DNA of 64,000 nucleotides from Ovis canadensis (taxonomy: Eukaryota; Chordata; Mammalia; Artiodactyla; Bovidae): the NCBI RefSeq assembly GCF_042477335.2, contig NC_091249.1, positions 42,702,001 through 42,766,000 of the forward strand, in the 5' to 3' direction. A program made the position numbers and the translations under genes. The notes below the pieces were generated by a model. The model worked only from the letters and a program-made list of their open reading frames with translations, ran no database searches and was not told the DNA's origin. Positions 33,915 through 44,649 of the stretch are shown here, piece after piece (position 1 is the stretch's first letter; the number at the start of each line of letters is the position of its first letter).

Positions 33915-34105
33915 TATTAAATCATTTCATTATCACAACCACCCTATTATTATATTATTATAATAGCACAATAATAAGTGCAATTATTGATTCCAGTTAA
34001 CAAGTTATAGAACTGAATCACAGAGAAGTTGGGTAATTTGCCCAAGGTCACAGAACTTACAACTGATAGGTAATGAAACTCAGAAGTCTGGCATCAGAGA
34101 TAGGA
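33915..34105 (-). mobile_element. MIR SINE
   Basis: ACTGAATCACAGAGAAGTTG then GGTAATTTGCCCAAGGTCAC, and AACTCAGAAGTCTGGCATCA are MIR blocks in reverse orientation. Confidence 0.82.
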
Positions 34106-35794
34106 TGAGAGAGTCAGAGAAAGGGCTCAATTACTGGCTACTGAACTTCAAAACAACATTGAAAATTTTGTACTATATACTAGGAAATGGGAAACATCAG
34201 TCCCTGGCCATTTTATATATGGCTGATGAGTTGGGAATTTTTAAATGGTTAAAATTTTTGAAGAAGAATATTTCATAACTATTGAAACTATTGTCAGTTC
34301 TTTGCATTTTGTCAGGATAAAAGCTGAATATTCTCATTTGTCATATCATACAGCAGTTTCATGGCTTAGCAAGATAAAATTTTTGCTATTTTTTGAGCTC
34401 AAGGCCAAGACTGAAATTTTTCTGAATGAGAAGAATTGCCTTCAACTATGATTATTCAATACTGAATGGTTTTAAAATTAGTTTTACTGAAAACTCAATA
34501 ATGTTTCCAGACTTAAAAGCTTGCCTTCAGATTTCTAGCCCTGGCTGTGACAATGTAGATGGTATTAGGCTAACCCTCCTGCTGAACATAGTTATGAAAG
34601 CTGGACAACACACTTTAAAAATGTTTGAAGGCATATAAGCCAATGCAGGCAGTATTTGAGAGGCTTTGTGTTTCTTTAGAAAAGAGAAACACAGAAAGTG
34701 AACTCTACAATCACCTTGGCTGTTTTTCCTAAGAACATTTTGAATTTACAGAGCTGGAGAATGAATGAAACCCAAACAAAAACAGTGGTCCTGCTGGGCT
34801 GACAAAGCAGAGGTCCAAACTGGGCAGCCAAAGAGGCTAAAATGTAAAAGCAAAGTCTCAGAGAGCGAGGAACCACAACTCTTCTAAAAATTTGCAAACA
34901 AATTTCTGTTTGGTACTCAGCTGACAGCTAGGATCTGTGTGCATAGGATTATAGTACACACACAAAAGCAAACCCACAAAGACAGCAGTTAGGAGGCTAG
35001 AAGGCTAAGCATAGAAGTGAGCAGCATCCTGGCTCTGGGGAGATAGGGATTGGAGTGCAAGGTCCTAGCCAAATGAGTAGGACTGGAATTTCTGCGTACT
35101 TGGAGAGGAGCGCTCAAGGTCTAAGGACTACCCCCTAGGATTAAGGGAAAAAACTTGAGCCCTAACAAAAATGATTTGTTATACTCATCTCTCTGCCAAA
35201 AATATTAACCCTCCTTAGTACATTTTTTAGCCCATGGTCTATTTTGGTATGGTCTATTACAATTGTGTGCAGGTAAAAGTTTCACAATTAGCTCTCCAAG
35301 TTTTGATTTATAGCATCTGTTTGTTTCCACTGTGAACTTACTCCCACCATGGCCAATTTCAACCTACCAGTATGATATTACTGAATACAGATCTGTAAAG
35401 AGATGTGCACAACTGACTCTCATCAACTGGTATGAGAAAGCTCCAAGACACCCCAGGAATCATGCAGCCCCAACCCCCCCCCCTTTACATCTTTAAACTT
35501 TGTATCTTTACATCTTCATATCTTCAAACTTAAAGAATGACTTTATAAACCCAATTACATGTCATAATTTAGCATTTGCTTTAATATTTGAAAATGCTGA
35601 ATTATTTGAATAATTATTTGTTTGGGGGGATTTTCTTTTCTATTAAGATCAGACTTATAAGACAGTATTATTCCTGAACATAATTTCTCTTTTTGGGCTG
35701 AAGCATGAGTCTCTCTCATTCAAAGACAAACAAAGGTGGCTTAAACACCAATGAAAATTTTTTCCATTGATTTGCCCTAAATGTTCATTAAACA
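34106..35794. other. Low-similarity region; possible L1M 5' UTR near 34490-35180
   Basis: CCAATGCAGGCAGTATTTGA and the AAGAGGCTAAAATGTAAAAG region faintly recall old L1 5' UTRs; I cannot confirm this. A C10-11 tract occurs near 35473 followed by repeated TTTACATCTTT-like words. No gene is recognised. Confidence 0.3.
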
Positions 35795-35895
35795 TAGTTC
35801 GATTCAACAAATACTCATGGAGTGTGTACTCTAGGCACTACTCAAGGCACTCCGCAATGTAATGAAAAGTCCCCCATGCCTTCAATTACTCTTAT
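35795..35895 (+). mobile_element. L2 LINE 3' fragment
   Basis: TTCAACAAATACTCATGGAG, TGTACTCTAGGCACTACTCA and AGGCACTCCGCAATGTAATG match the L2 3' block CAAATATTTATTGAGCACCTACTATGTGCCAGGCAC in order. Confidence 0.55.
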
Positions 35896-36228
35896 CAAAA
35901 CAAACATTCAACAGCCTAAAAGAAAACTTTTTGAAAGAGAATATTTCTCAAGATTGAATGGGAGTGGGGAGGGAAATACCTAAAGCACAGAGCAGGAACA
36001 TAATAGCACACATGATGCGGCTGAGAGATTAGAAAATAAAAATATGATTCCAAGTCTCCATTGCTTGTCCTTTTAGTGGTATGGGAACTCAGTCTGAAGT
36101 TATCCTCACAATGACCCATGATGGAAAGGGACACATTTCCATCCTGACTCTATGACTTTGGGATCTTATCACCTTTTTGTGGCTCTACTCCTGTCAGGGA
36201 AGAGTCAGCCAAGTTCTTTTGGGCTGTT
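35896..36228. other. Unassigned stretch
   Basis: Nothing recognised, apart from a faint MIR-like GACTTTGGGATCTTATCACC near 36160. Confidence 0.4.
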
Positions 36229-36630
36229 TCAGTTCAGTTCAGTTGCTCAGTCATGTCTGACTCTTTGTGACCCCATGAATCGCAGCACGCCAGGCCTCCC
36301 TGTCTACCAACTCCCGGAGTTCACCCAAATCCATGTCCATCGAGTCAGTGATGCCATCCAGCCATCTCATCCTCTGTCATCCCCTTCTCCTCCTGCCCCC
36401 AATCCCTCCCAGCATCAGAGTCTTTTCCAATGAGTCAACTCTTTGCATGAAGTGGCCAAAGTACTGGAGTTTCAGCTTTAGTATCATTCCTTCCAAAGAA
36501 ATCCCAGAGCTGATCTCCTTCAGAATGGATTGGTTGGATCTCCTTGCAGTCCAAGGGACTCTCAAGAGTATTCTCCAACACCACAGTTCAAAAGCATCAA
36601 TTCTTCAACACTCAGCCTTCTTCACAGTCC
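36229..36630 (-). mobile_element. BovB LINE 3' end, left arm of inverted pair
   Basis: Last 0.4 kb of BovB on the minus strand, from TTCAGTTCAGTTGCTCAGTC to ACTCAGCCTTCTTCACAGTC. It stands head to head with a forward BovB 47 bases away, covering nearly the same consensus interval. No convincing target-site duplication is visible. Confidence 0.96.
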
Positions 36631-36677
36631 TCTTCTGCTTAGCTTTGTTAAATTTAATTTATCTGACCTACTAATGG

Positions 36678-37134
36678 CATCTAGTCAAGGCTATGGTTTT
36701 TCCAGTGATCACGTATGGATGTGAGAGTTGGACTGTGAAGAAAGCTGAGTGCCAAAGAATTGATGCTTTTGAACTGTGGTGCTGGAGAAGACTCCTGAGA
36801 GTGCCTTGGACTGCAAGGAGATCCAACCAGTCCATCCTAAGGGAGACCAATCCTGGGTGTTCATTGGAAGGACTGATGCTGAGGCTGAAACTCAAATACT
36901 TTGGTCACCTCATGCGAAGAGTTGACTGATTGGAAAAGACCCTGATGCTGGGAGGGATTGGGGGCAGGAGGAGAAGGGGATGACAGAGGATGAGATGGCT
37001 GGATGTCATCACCGACTCAGTGCACATGAGTTTGGGTGAACTCCGGGAATTGGTAATGGACAGGGAGGCCTGGCGTGCTGCGATTCATGGGGTCGCAAAG
37101 AGTCAGACACGACTGAGTGACTGAACTGAACTGA
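36678..37134 (+). mobile_element. BovB LINE 3' end, right arm of inverted pair
   Basis: Last 0.46 kb of BovB on the plus strand, starting ATCTAGTCAAGGCTATGG and ending CTGAGTGACTGAACTGAACTGA. A TGA replaces a codon near 36927 and frames are broken. With the preceding minus-strand copy it makes an imperfect palindrome with arms of about 400 bp. Confidence 0.96.
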
Positions 37135-37145
37135 ATGTAGGAAAG

Positions 37146-37333
37146 AATACTGTGACTCAGATGGTAAAGAATTTGCCTGCAATGCAAGAGACTGCACTTC
37201 AGTCCCCTCGGTAAGGGAAAGGCAACTCACTCCAGTATGCTTGCTTGGAGAATCCCATGGACAGACGAGCCTGGTGGGCTGCAATCTGTAGAGTTGCAAA
37301 AAGTCGGACATGACTGAGTGACTAAACACACAC
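37146..37333 (+). mobile_element. Bov-tA SINE
   Basis: tRNA-like head (CTCAGATGGTAAAGAATTTG, degraded B box CACTTCAGTCCCC), BovA body and tail to GACTGAGTGACTAAACACAC. It follows the BovB end by about 12 bases. Confidence 0.94.
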
Positions 37334-37764
37334 GTTCATCAGGATAAACCAACATAAACTCCCCATCATAGAGTCATCTGATCAGCAATCTTAATTCTAT
37401 TCACAACTTTAATCTCCCCTTGCCGTGTAACAGAACATATTCCCAAATACCAGGGATTAGGACATGCACATTTTAGGAGGGCAATTATTCTGCCTACTGC
37501 AGAAGAGGTGGGGATAACAGAGATAAGTCAAATAGTATGCAGAACAATTTTACAAGTCCACTTGCTCTCAGAAACACTGGCACATTGTCATTCTAAAACA
37601 AAAATGTACAACGTATAATGATCAATCACTCTATCCCATATGTGTTTAGTTGAGGCTTACTCTCTGCAAACGAAATGCACTTAATAGGGTCTGCATTTCT
37701 ATAACAGAGAGGTGCTTAATCTATGGACTTTGCCTCAAACATTGGTCCAAATGACTCCAAAGCA
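37334..37764. other. Unassigned stretch
   Basis: No recognised feature. Confidence 0.45.
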
Positions 37765-37915
37765 GCACAAAAGTCACTCATTTCACAGATTAAAGACTGA
37801 GGCCAAAAGAGGTGATATAGTTCACCCACATTTTCACACTAAGCAAACCAAAGACCAACTTAGACACCAGGTCACTTGACTCCCAATTCAGGACTCTTTC
37901 CCTACATAAAGCTAC
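37765..37915 (-). mobile_element. MIR SINE
   Basis: CTCATTTCACAGATTAAAGA, CTGAGGCCAAAAGAGGTGAT and GACACCAGGTCACTTGACTC match MIR blocks in reverse orientation. Confidence 0.72.
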
Positions 37916-38383
37916 ATGCCAGTGACTGAGGGTCCTTGATAACTTTCTTACTGTAAGCACTGGGGAGAAGTTAACTGTAGAACCAACTCATCACTCTAGG
38001 AAGTGAAAATGAATCCAATCATTCTAGTGTGATGAAAACTCATCATACTGTCATCTGAAGGCTGGGACAACTTCAAATACAATTTATGGCTGCAAGGGGA
38101 CCAGAACCATAGCTTAGTTCCCAACATTCCTCTGGCAGACAATATTGTTTGGCTGACTCCACAGTTACGCCAAATTGTCTCACAAGGAAGAGATTAAAAC
38201 ATACAAATACTCCTTTTCCCTCTAGTATCCAATGAGAAAAAATAACTCTGCCAAAGAGACAAAAGTTTTTCTGGGCAAGATTCCGTCTTCATGATAAATG
38301 GACAGTCAGACCTAGGTTATGTCTTCCTTTTTATTCCTACTCAGAGAACAAGAATGCTTTTGTTTGCTGCTCTGTCTCCATAA
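37916..38383. other. Unassigned stretch
   Basis: No recognised feature before the L1 target-site duplication at 38384. Confidence 0.45.
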
Positions 38384-38553
38384 GAACAGTACTTGTTCTC
38401 ACAGAACTAGAACAGAAAATCTAAAATTTATATGGAATTATAAAAGCCCCAGAACTGGGAAAATTCTGGGGGAAAGTAATCCTGAGGAAAAAGAACAAAA
38501 CAGGAAGCATAACCCTTCACACACTACTACAAAGCTATAGTAACCAAAACAGC

Positions 38554-39318
38554 ATGGTATTGGCCCCAAAACAGACATATGGGTCAATGGAACTGAAAAG
38601 AGAGAGTCCAGAAATAAACCCACACATCTACAGTCAATTTATCTTTGACAAAGGAGGCAAGAACATACAACGCAGAAATGACAGTCTTTTCAGCAAGTGG
38701 TGTTGGGAATGTTGGACAGCTGCACGTAAATCAATGAAGTTGGAACACCCCCTCACATCTTACACCAAATGAACTCAAAATGGCTTAAAGACTTAAATAT
38801 AAGACAAGACGTCATAAAACTCCTAGAAAAGTACCTAGGCCAAACATTCTCTGACATATGTTTTCTTAGATCAGTCTCCCAAGGCAATAAAAATAAAAAC
38901 AAAAATAAGCAAATGGGACCTATTCAAACTTACAAGCATTTTCACAGCAAAGAAAACCATAAACAAAACAAAAAGACAATTTATGAAATGGGAGAAAATA
39001 ATTGCAAACAATGAGACCGACAAGGGATTAAATTCCAAAATATACAAACAGTTCATACAACTCAATAAGAGAAAAATAGACAACCCTATCACAAAATGGG
39101 CAGAGGACCTAAATAGACATTTCTCCAAAGAAGGTATACAGATGGCCAGTAGTCACATGAAAAGATGCTTAACATCACTAATTATTAGAGAAATGCAAAC
39201 CAAAACTACAGTGAGGTACCATCTCACACCAGTCAGAATGGCTAACATTAAAAAGTCTACAAATAACAAATGCTGGAGGATGTGTAGAGAAAAGGGAACC
39301 TTCCTACACTATTGGTGA
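38554..39318 (+). pseudogene. L1 ORF2 C-terminal remnant
   Basis: Two open pieces in order, 38554-38772 and 38983-39318, read as the C-terminal part of L1 ORF2p: PEINPHIYSQFIFDKGG, FSKWCWECWTAARKS, then WEKIIANNETDKGLNS, NPITKWAEDLNRHFSKE and [17 protein letters not shown]. The reverse-transcriptase core lies upstream and is missing by truncation. At least one frameshift lies between the pieces, and TGA stops follow LHYW. Noncoding today. Confidence 0.9.
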
Positions 39319-39986
39319 GAATGTAAGTTGGTTCAGGACTGTAGAAAATAGTATGGAAGTTCCTAAGAAAGCTAAAAACAGAGCTATCATATGATCCAGG
39401 AATCGCTCTCCTGGGCATATATCCAGACAAAACTCTAATTCAAAAAGATGCATGCACCCCGTGTTCACAGCAGCACTATTCACAGTAACCATGACACGGA
39501 AAGAACTTAAATGTCCGCTGACAGATGAGTGGATAAAGAAGGTATGGGACATACACACAATGCAATACTACTCAGCCATAAGGAAAAGAAATAATGCCAT
39601 CTGTAGCAACATGGATGCAACTTGAGATTATCATACATTATCTGACTTATCAAGTAAAGTGAGTTAGAAAGAAAAAGACAAATATCATATGATACCACTT
39701 ATACATGAAATCTAAAATATGACACAAATGAACAAATATGAAATTAAATTAAGCAAAAATAGAGTCACATATAAAGAGGAGAGACTTGTGGTTGTAAAAG
39801 AGGTGGGGGCGGTGGGAGAGGGATTAACTGGGAGTTTGGGGTTAGTAGACACAAATTATTAGACTTAGAATGGATGGAAAACCAGGTCCTAAGGTGTAGC
39901 ATGGGGAATTATACTCAATGTCCTTGGATAAACCATAATGAAAAGAAAAGAGTGTAAAAAAGAACATACATATGAGTATATATAGG

Positions 39987-40196
39987 CTTCCCTGGTGGCT
40001 CAGATGGTAAAGCGTCTGGGAGACCCAGGTTCGACCCCTGGGTTGGGAAGATCCTCCAGAGAAAGAAATGGCAACCAACTCCAGTACTCTTGCTTAGAAA
40101 ATCCCATGGACGGAGGAGCCTGGTAGGCTACAATCTATGGAGTCGCAAAGAGTCGGACACGACTGAGTGACTTCGCCTCACCTCATGAGTGTGTGA
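39987..40196 (+). mobile_element. Bov-tA SINE inside L1
   Basis: Full copy with the head GGCTTCCCTGGTGGCTCAGA, B box GGTTCGACCCC (21 bases upstream of it are shortened) and tail CACGACTGAGTGACTTCGCC. TATGAGTATATATA before and CATGAGTGTGTGATATA after suggest the target. An (AC)n run follows at 40200-40218. Confidence 0.96.
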
Positions 40197-40324
40197 TATA
40201 CACACACACACACACACATAATTGAGTCACTTTGATGTAGAGCAAAAATTAACACAACACTGTGAATCAACCATACTTCAATAAAAAATAAAAGTAAATA
40301 AATTAAAACAAAAACAGTACCTGT

Positions 40325-41122
40325 AATATACATAAATATTTGTTGAATAAATATTGTTGAATGAAGCCAGGAGTTACAGCAGCTACTTGAAACTTAAAGG
40401 TGAAAATCAGGAGAATTCCAGAGACATAATCTTTGGTATTATTAATATCAACAGCTGCCTCCCTCCAGACTTGTTATGTGACAGTTTAACTCTACTTGAT
40501 ATTCACCGTGTGTCAGGTTTTCTGTTATTTGCGGCCAAAAGCATTACTTATCTATAGAGCTGCTTTGTGTACTATGACTTTGCAAATCAGACAAATAAAA
40601 AGAGCCTCCTCTCACTTTTGGGAAAATCTCTAGGGTGGTAGTAATATTTAACATCTTGATAGAAGTGATAATGTTCAGCGTCTTGACAGAGATTCAAACA
40701 AGCATTCTTCAAAACTCAGTAGCTATACACTTTTGTTTTTGCATTTAATTGTATCTAAATTTTAACTAAAAGAACAAATATTGAACTCTGATTAATGAGA
40801 CGCATGCCAAAGTTTTCATAAGGAACTTTCCTGATATCTGGAATTTACACTAAAATGCAAAAAAACCAAGATATGAATTGACAGAGGATTGATAGATACA
40901 TGATAAAGCAAATAGAATGTCTGAGGTAGAACAATGCTCATCCTCAAATATTTTTTCACTTTTCTGTAAATGTTAGAAACATAAGTATTTCCATGTTATA
41001 AATACACATGCCAGACGTGGAGGAAATGATGACTTTGAAATTTTTATTTATGTGAGATGGAGTAGCTCTCTGGCTCTGAGAAGGGGAAATGAGTGGAAGG
41101 CATCTCCTTAAAGTGTGTACCA
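40325..41122. other. Unassigned stretch
   Basis: No recognised repeat or gene. A pair of similar words (TAATATTTAACATCTTGATA and TAATGTTCAGCGTCTTGACA) at about 40641 and 40669 forms a small local duplication. Confidence 0.4.
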
Positions 41123-41134
41123 ATCCCAGCACTA

Positions 41135-41354
41135 GTGAAGTGAAGTGAGTGAAGTTGCTCAGTCGTGTCTGACTCTTTGTGACCCCGTGGACTGTAGCCC
41201 TCCACGCTCCTCTGTCCATGGGATTTTCCAGTCAAGAGTACTGGAGTGGGTTGCCATTTCCTTCTCCAGAGGATCTTCCCAACCCAGGGATAGAACCCAG
41301 GTCTCCCGGATTGTAAGCAAGACATTTTACCGTCTGAGCCACCAGGAAAGTCCT
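41135..41354 (-). mobile_element. Bov-tA SINE, full length
   Basis: Complete reverse-strand copy (tail GAAGTTGCTCAGTCGTGTCT, head CGTCTGAGCCACCAGGAAAG). ATCCCAGCACTA at 41123-41134 and ATCCAAGCACTA at 41355-41366 form the target-site duplication. Confidence 0.97.
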
Positions 41355-41366
41355 ATCCAAGCACTA

Positions 41367-41886
41367 ATCCACACATAATAAAATTTTCGATGGCACTTTC
41401 TTTCAAACTTGACAAAATTAATACTAAATTTCCTTGGAAGTATGAACAGACAGTAATAGTTCAGAATTAAGAAAAAAATGAGTAATAAGGAGGAAGTTAT
41501 TCAGCTGCATATTAAAACAAAATAGGAGGATAATAAGAAAGCATTTTTCCTGACTGAAATGTAATATGCCCCATTTTGAGAATTATGGTATATATGACAC
41601 ATTTTTTTTTAATCCTCCTGGAAATGCTGGGTTAAATCTAACTAACATTCTTTTACAGGGATAGTTGAGATATAAAAAGAGTAAGGGAAGTCTCCAGAGG
41701 CCAAAACTCCAGATTTGAACTAAAAGCCACTTGCCAACTCCCCCATCTGACATAGCAGAACACAGCGGACCATGATAAAGTATGAGAAGAGAGACAGCAA
41801 AAGAGGAATTATAAAGACAAATAATTTCATTATATAAGTATTATACCAAATATTTGAAAAACAAGTGCAGCTTTATGGCCAAGCAT
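41367..41886. other. Unassigned stretch
   Basis: No recognised feature. Confidence 0.45.
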
Positions 41887-41896
41887 CAGATGATCA

Positions 41897-42090
41897 GGCT
41901 TCCTAGGTGACTCAGTGGTTAAAGAATCCGTCTGCCAGTGCATAAACTACAAGAGACATGGGTTCAATCCCTGGGTTGGGAAGATCCCCTGGAGAAGAAA
42001 ATGGCAACACACTCTAGTATTCTTGCCTGGAGAATTCCATGGACAGAGGAGCCTGACAGGCTACAGTCCATAGGGTTACAACGAGAGGTA
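41897..42090 (+). mobile_element. Bov-tA SINE
   Basis: Head GGCTTCCTAGGTGACTCAGT, B box GGTTCAATCCC, body to TAGGGTTACAACGAGAG; the distal BovB-like tail is shortened. CAGATGATCA at 41887-41896 and 42091-42100 is a perfect duplication. Confidence 0.97.
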
Positions 42091-42174
42091 CAGATGATCA
42101 TCTAAATAAGTAATCTCCAAAATATTTCACAGAAGTTTAATCAGGAAAAAAAAATAATTGTTGATCATGACACC

Positions 42175-42692
42175 TGTGTCTGTCAGGGATCTCCAAGCAA
42201 AAAGAACAAATAGAATATGTAATATATAGAATACAGAAAGAGTTTGGTTAGCAGGGCTTGGTTTACACAACTATGGAGGCTGACACATGATACAATCTGC
42301 CATCTACAAGCTGGAGGCCCAGGAAAGCTGGTAGTGTAACTCCAACCCAACCCCTGAAGCCTGAGAACTGGGATACCAATAATCTCCCAGTCCTGGTCTA
42401 AGTCTGCAGACCCAAGAATCAGGAGTACCAACGCCCAAGGTCAGGGTAGGATAGATGTCCCAGCTCCAACAGAGAGCAAACTGATCCTTTTCCTGCCTCC
42501 ATGTTCTATTTGGGCCCTAAAAGTCTTGATAATGCCCACCCACATGGGCAAGAGCATCTTCTTACTCAATCTAACAACTCAAATGTTAACCTCCTAGGGG
42601 ACCACCATCACAGACATACCCAAAAATAATGTTTTGCCAACTATCTGGGCATCCCTTATCCCAGTCAAGTTGGCACATACATCCATCACAAA
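42175..42692 (+). mobile_element. LTR-like mammalian repeat
   Basis: GTCTGTCAGGGATCTCCAAG at the start, TATGGAGGCTGACACATGAT, CCTGAAGCCTGAGAACTGGG, AATGCCCACCCACATGGGCA, ACTCAAATGTTAACCTCCTA, AATAATGTTTTGCCAACTAT and CAAGTTGGCACATACATCCA at the end follow a widespread mammalian repeat that I recall as LTR-like. The family name is uncertain and there is no internal viral gene. Confidence 0.55.
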
Positions 42693-42715
42693 TTGCTATA
42701 CATGCTCATTTATAT

Positions 42716-42932
42716 ATTGTGTGCATGCTCAGTCGTGTCCAACTCTTTGCAACTCTATGGACTGTAGCCCACCAGGCTCCTCTGTTCATGGGATTTTCCA
42801 GGCGAGAGTACTGGAGTGGATTGCCATTTCCTCCTCCAGGGGATCTTCCCAACCCAGGGATCGAACTTTTGTGTCCTGTATCTCCTGCATTCATAAGCAG
42901 ATTCTTTACCACTGAGCCACTTGGGAAGCCCC
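42716..42932 (-). mobile_element. Bov-tA SINE, full length
   Basis: Complete reverse-strand copy from GTGCATGCTCAGTCGTGTCC to TTTACCACTGAGCCACTTGG. Well preserved, probably young. Confidence 0.96.
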
Positions 42933-44649
42933 ATTTGTGCTAGCCCCTTAAGTGCTAGCATATTATATATATTATAAAACCATACACAGAAATATATGTT
43001 TAAAACATGAGTTTGAGTGTGCATTTGTGTGCATGTGTACACATGTTCTAATATAGATTATCTTGAACACCTCCTAGAGTGCTCACCCAGCTTTCTCACT
43101 TTGGAAACAAATGGTCTATATGAATTTATATCATATAAATTGAAAACAAGCTGATTAGAAAGTCCCACGTCCTTCCTCTATCTCCTGGCTCATGACTGAA
43201 TTCCTAATCATTCCTATAGTTTTAGCTTTTAGCATAAATAACTTCCAGGGCCCTTCTTGAGAACACATTTAATTACCGAAAGTGGAACAAGAGCATGAAG
43301 GCAGCAGTTAACTCAGGGGGGCAACAGATCAATATGGAAGGCAGAGGGGAGGGCCAGAAGTCAGAGGCTTGGATAGCAAACATCCCTCTAAGGGATATGA
43401 AGCCATTTACTCAGAAAGAATTCACTGTACATAATTAATAAAACTGGAATATTCTTCAGCTCTCACAAATTTTGTTTTTAAATGAAATATTTAACAACTA
43501 GCCCACTTTCTTATTTCAGACACTGTCTGCACGGGGGGATCTGTGCAGCGGGCTAGTAGGACCAGCCGTCTCCCGCCCTCGTCTCTCACATCCTCCCCAC
43601 AGTGTCAAAGAGAACAGCCCCCAGAAGAAGGAAGAGGTTCTCTGGTGAAGAACTTCTGAGTACTATGCTTCTTTCACACTAGCTGAATTGAGGACCTGGA
43701 ATATTTTTAATTCTGGAATTTGCCATGCCTCTAATCCTCCTGAGTTATTAAAAGCAACCCTTTAAAGCAATCTTTGGACCACTTCAAATCTACATGCTTG
43801 CAACTGATTTAGTTAGTTTCCATTACTCATTTTATACACTTGAAGGTATACATACTTTAGTTTTGAGAAAATGCCTTAAATAAAGCTGAAAGCAAAACCC
43901 AATACTTTTTCTTAGCTTTTACAGAAAATGAAATTCTAGCTAACTGAATGAGGAAAGGAATTGGGGTGGTATGGCTTTTTATTTAGCTATTTGTTTGAGA
44001 ATATATAGAAAACTTGTATTCCTCTTTTTAGGTGTGATCCTAAAGCAGTCTTCTTACCCATTGGCACAGGCCTGGGCTACAGCTGGATTGAGTGACAAAC
44101 TCAAAGCTTCCATTCCAATGAATCCACACATCTGTAGATCAAATACAGCTCATGAGTTATAGTTTTCATTCTCCTTCTTAAGAAGAAAAAATTGCTCAGG
44201 TAGCTAAGTTTTGCTGATAAAGGAGAATATATCAAAAGGTTTGCATATCAAAAGGTTTTTAATTATTTACTTATTTATTTGGTTGGCAAATTCTCCAAAA
44301 TGGATTTCATGTTCTTAATCAAAAGATAGCAATCATAATTGGATTTTTCTTGGTAAATTCAGAATAATCATGATGAATATCAGTTTATGTACTCATTCCA
44401 GTCACATGTGTTTTTGAGTTCACATTTACTTTCTTTTTTATTCCTATTACTTTACTCCCCTACAGCTTTCACACTTCAGGTCTCTTTTGTTATGAAACTC
44501 CTTGTAGTCAATGTATTCAACTGCAAGAATTCTCTTATCAACCAGAAATCTGGACCTTCCTAATTGACATCTTAGAAAACAGAAGCCTCCTTATTTTAAG
44601 TGGTAGTGTAGAGGCCTCACAGGAAAATCTGAAAGATGTTCCTATGAAA
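42933..44649. other. Unique-looking stretch with a small CpG cluster
   Basis: No repeat recognised. 43528-43590 holds five CpGs in about 60 bases (CACGGG, AGCGGG, CCGTCT, CCCGCC, CTCGTC), unusual for non-repeat DNA here, but far too short for a CpG island. No supported gene. Confidence 0.4.

Larger units (their letters stand above)
38396..40312 (+). mobile_element. L1 LINE, 5'-truncated, best preserved L1 in window
   Basis: A 1.9 kb L1 covering the ORF2 C-terminal third and the 3' UTR to an A-rich tail (AAATAAATTAAAACAAAAAC). GAACAGTACTTGT at 38385-38397 and AACAGTACCTGT at 40313-40324 mark the target-site duplication. ORF2 is split by stops and frameshifts. A Bov-tA SINE with an AC repeat interrupts the 3' UTR. 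Confidence 0.95.

Noticed and set aside
42629..42943. Frames of about 60-105 codons through Bov-tA SINEs on either strand
   Set aside because: The same peptides (CSPPGSSVHGI, MDRGAWWATVHGV) appear at every SINE; they are repeat artefacts.
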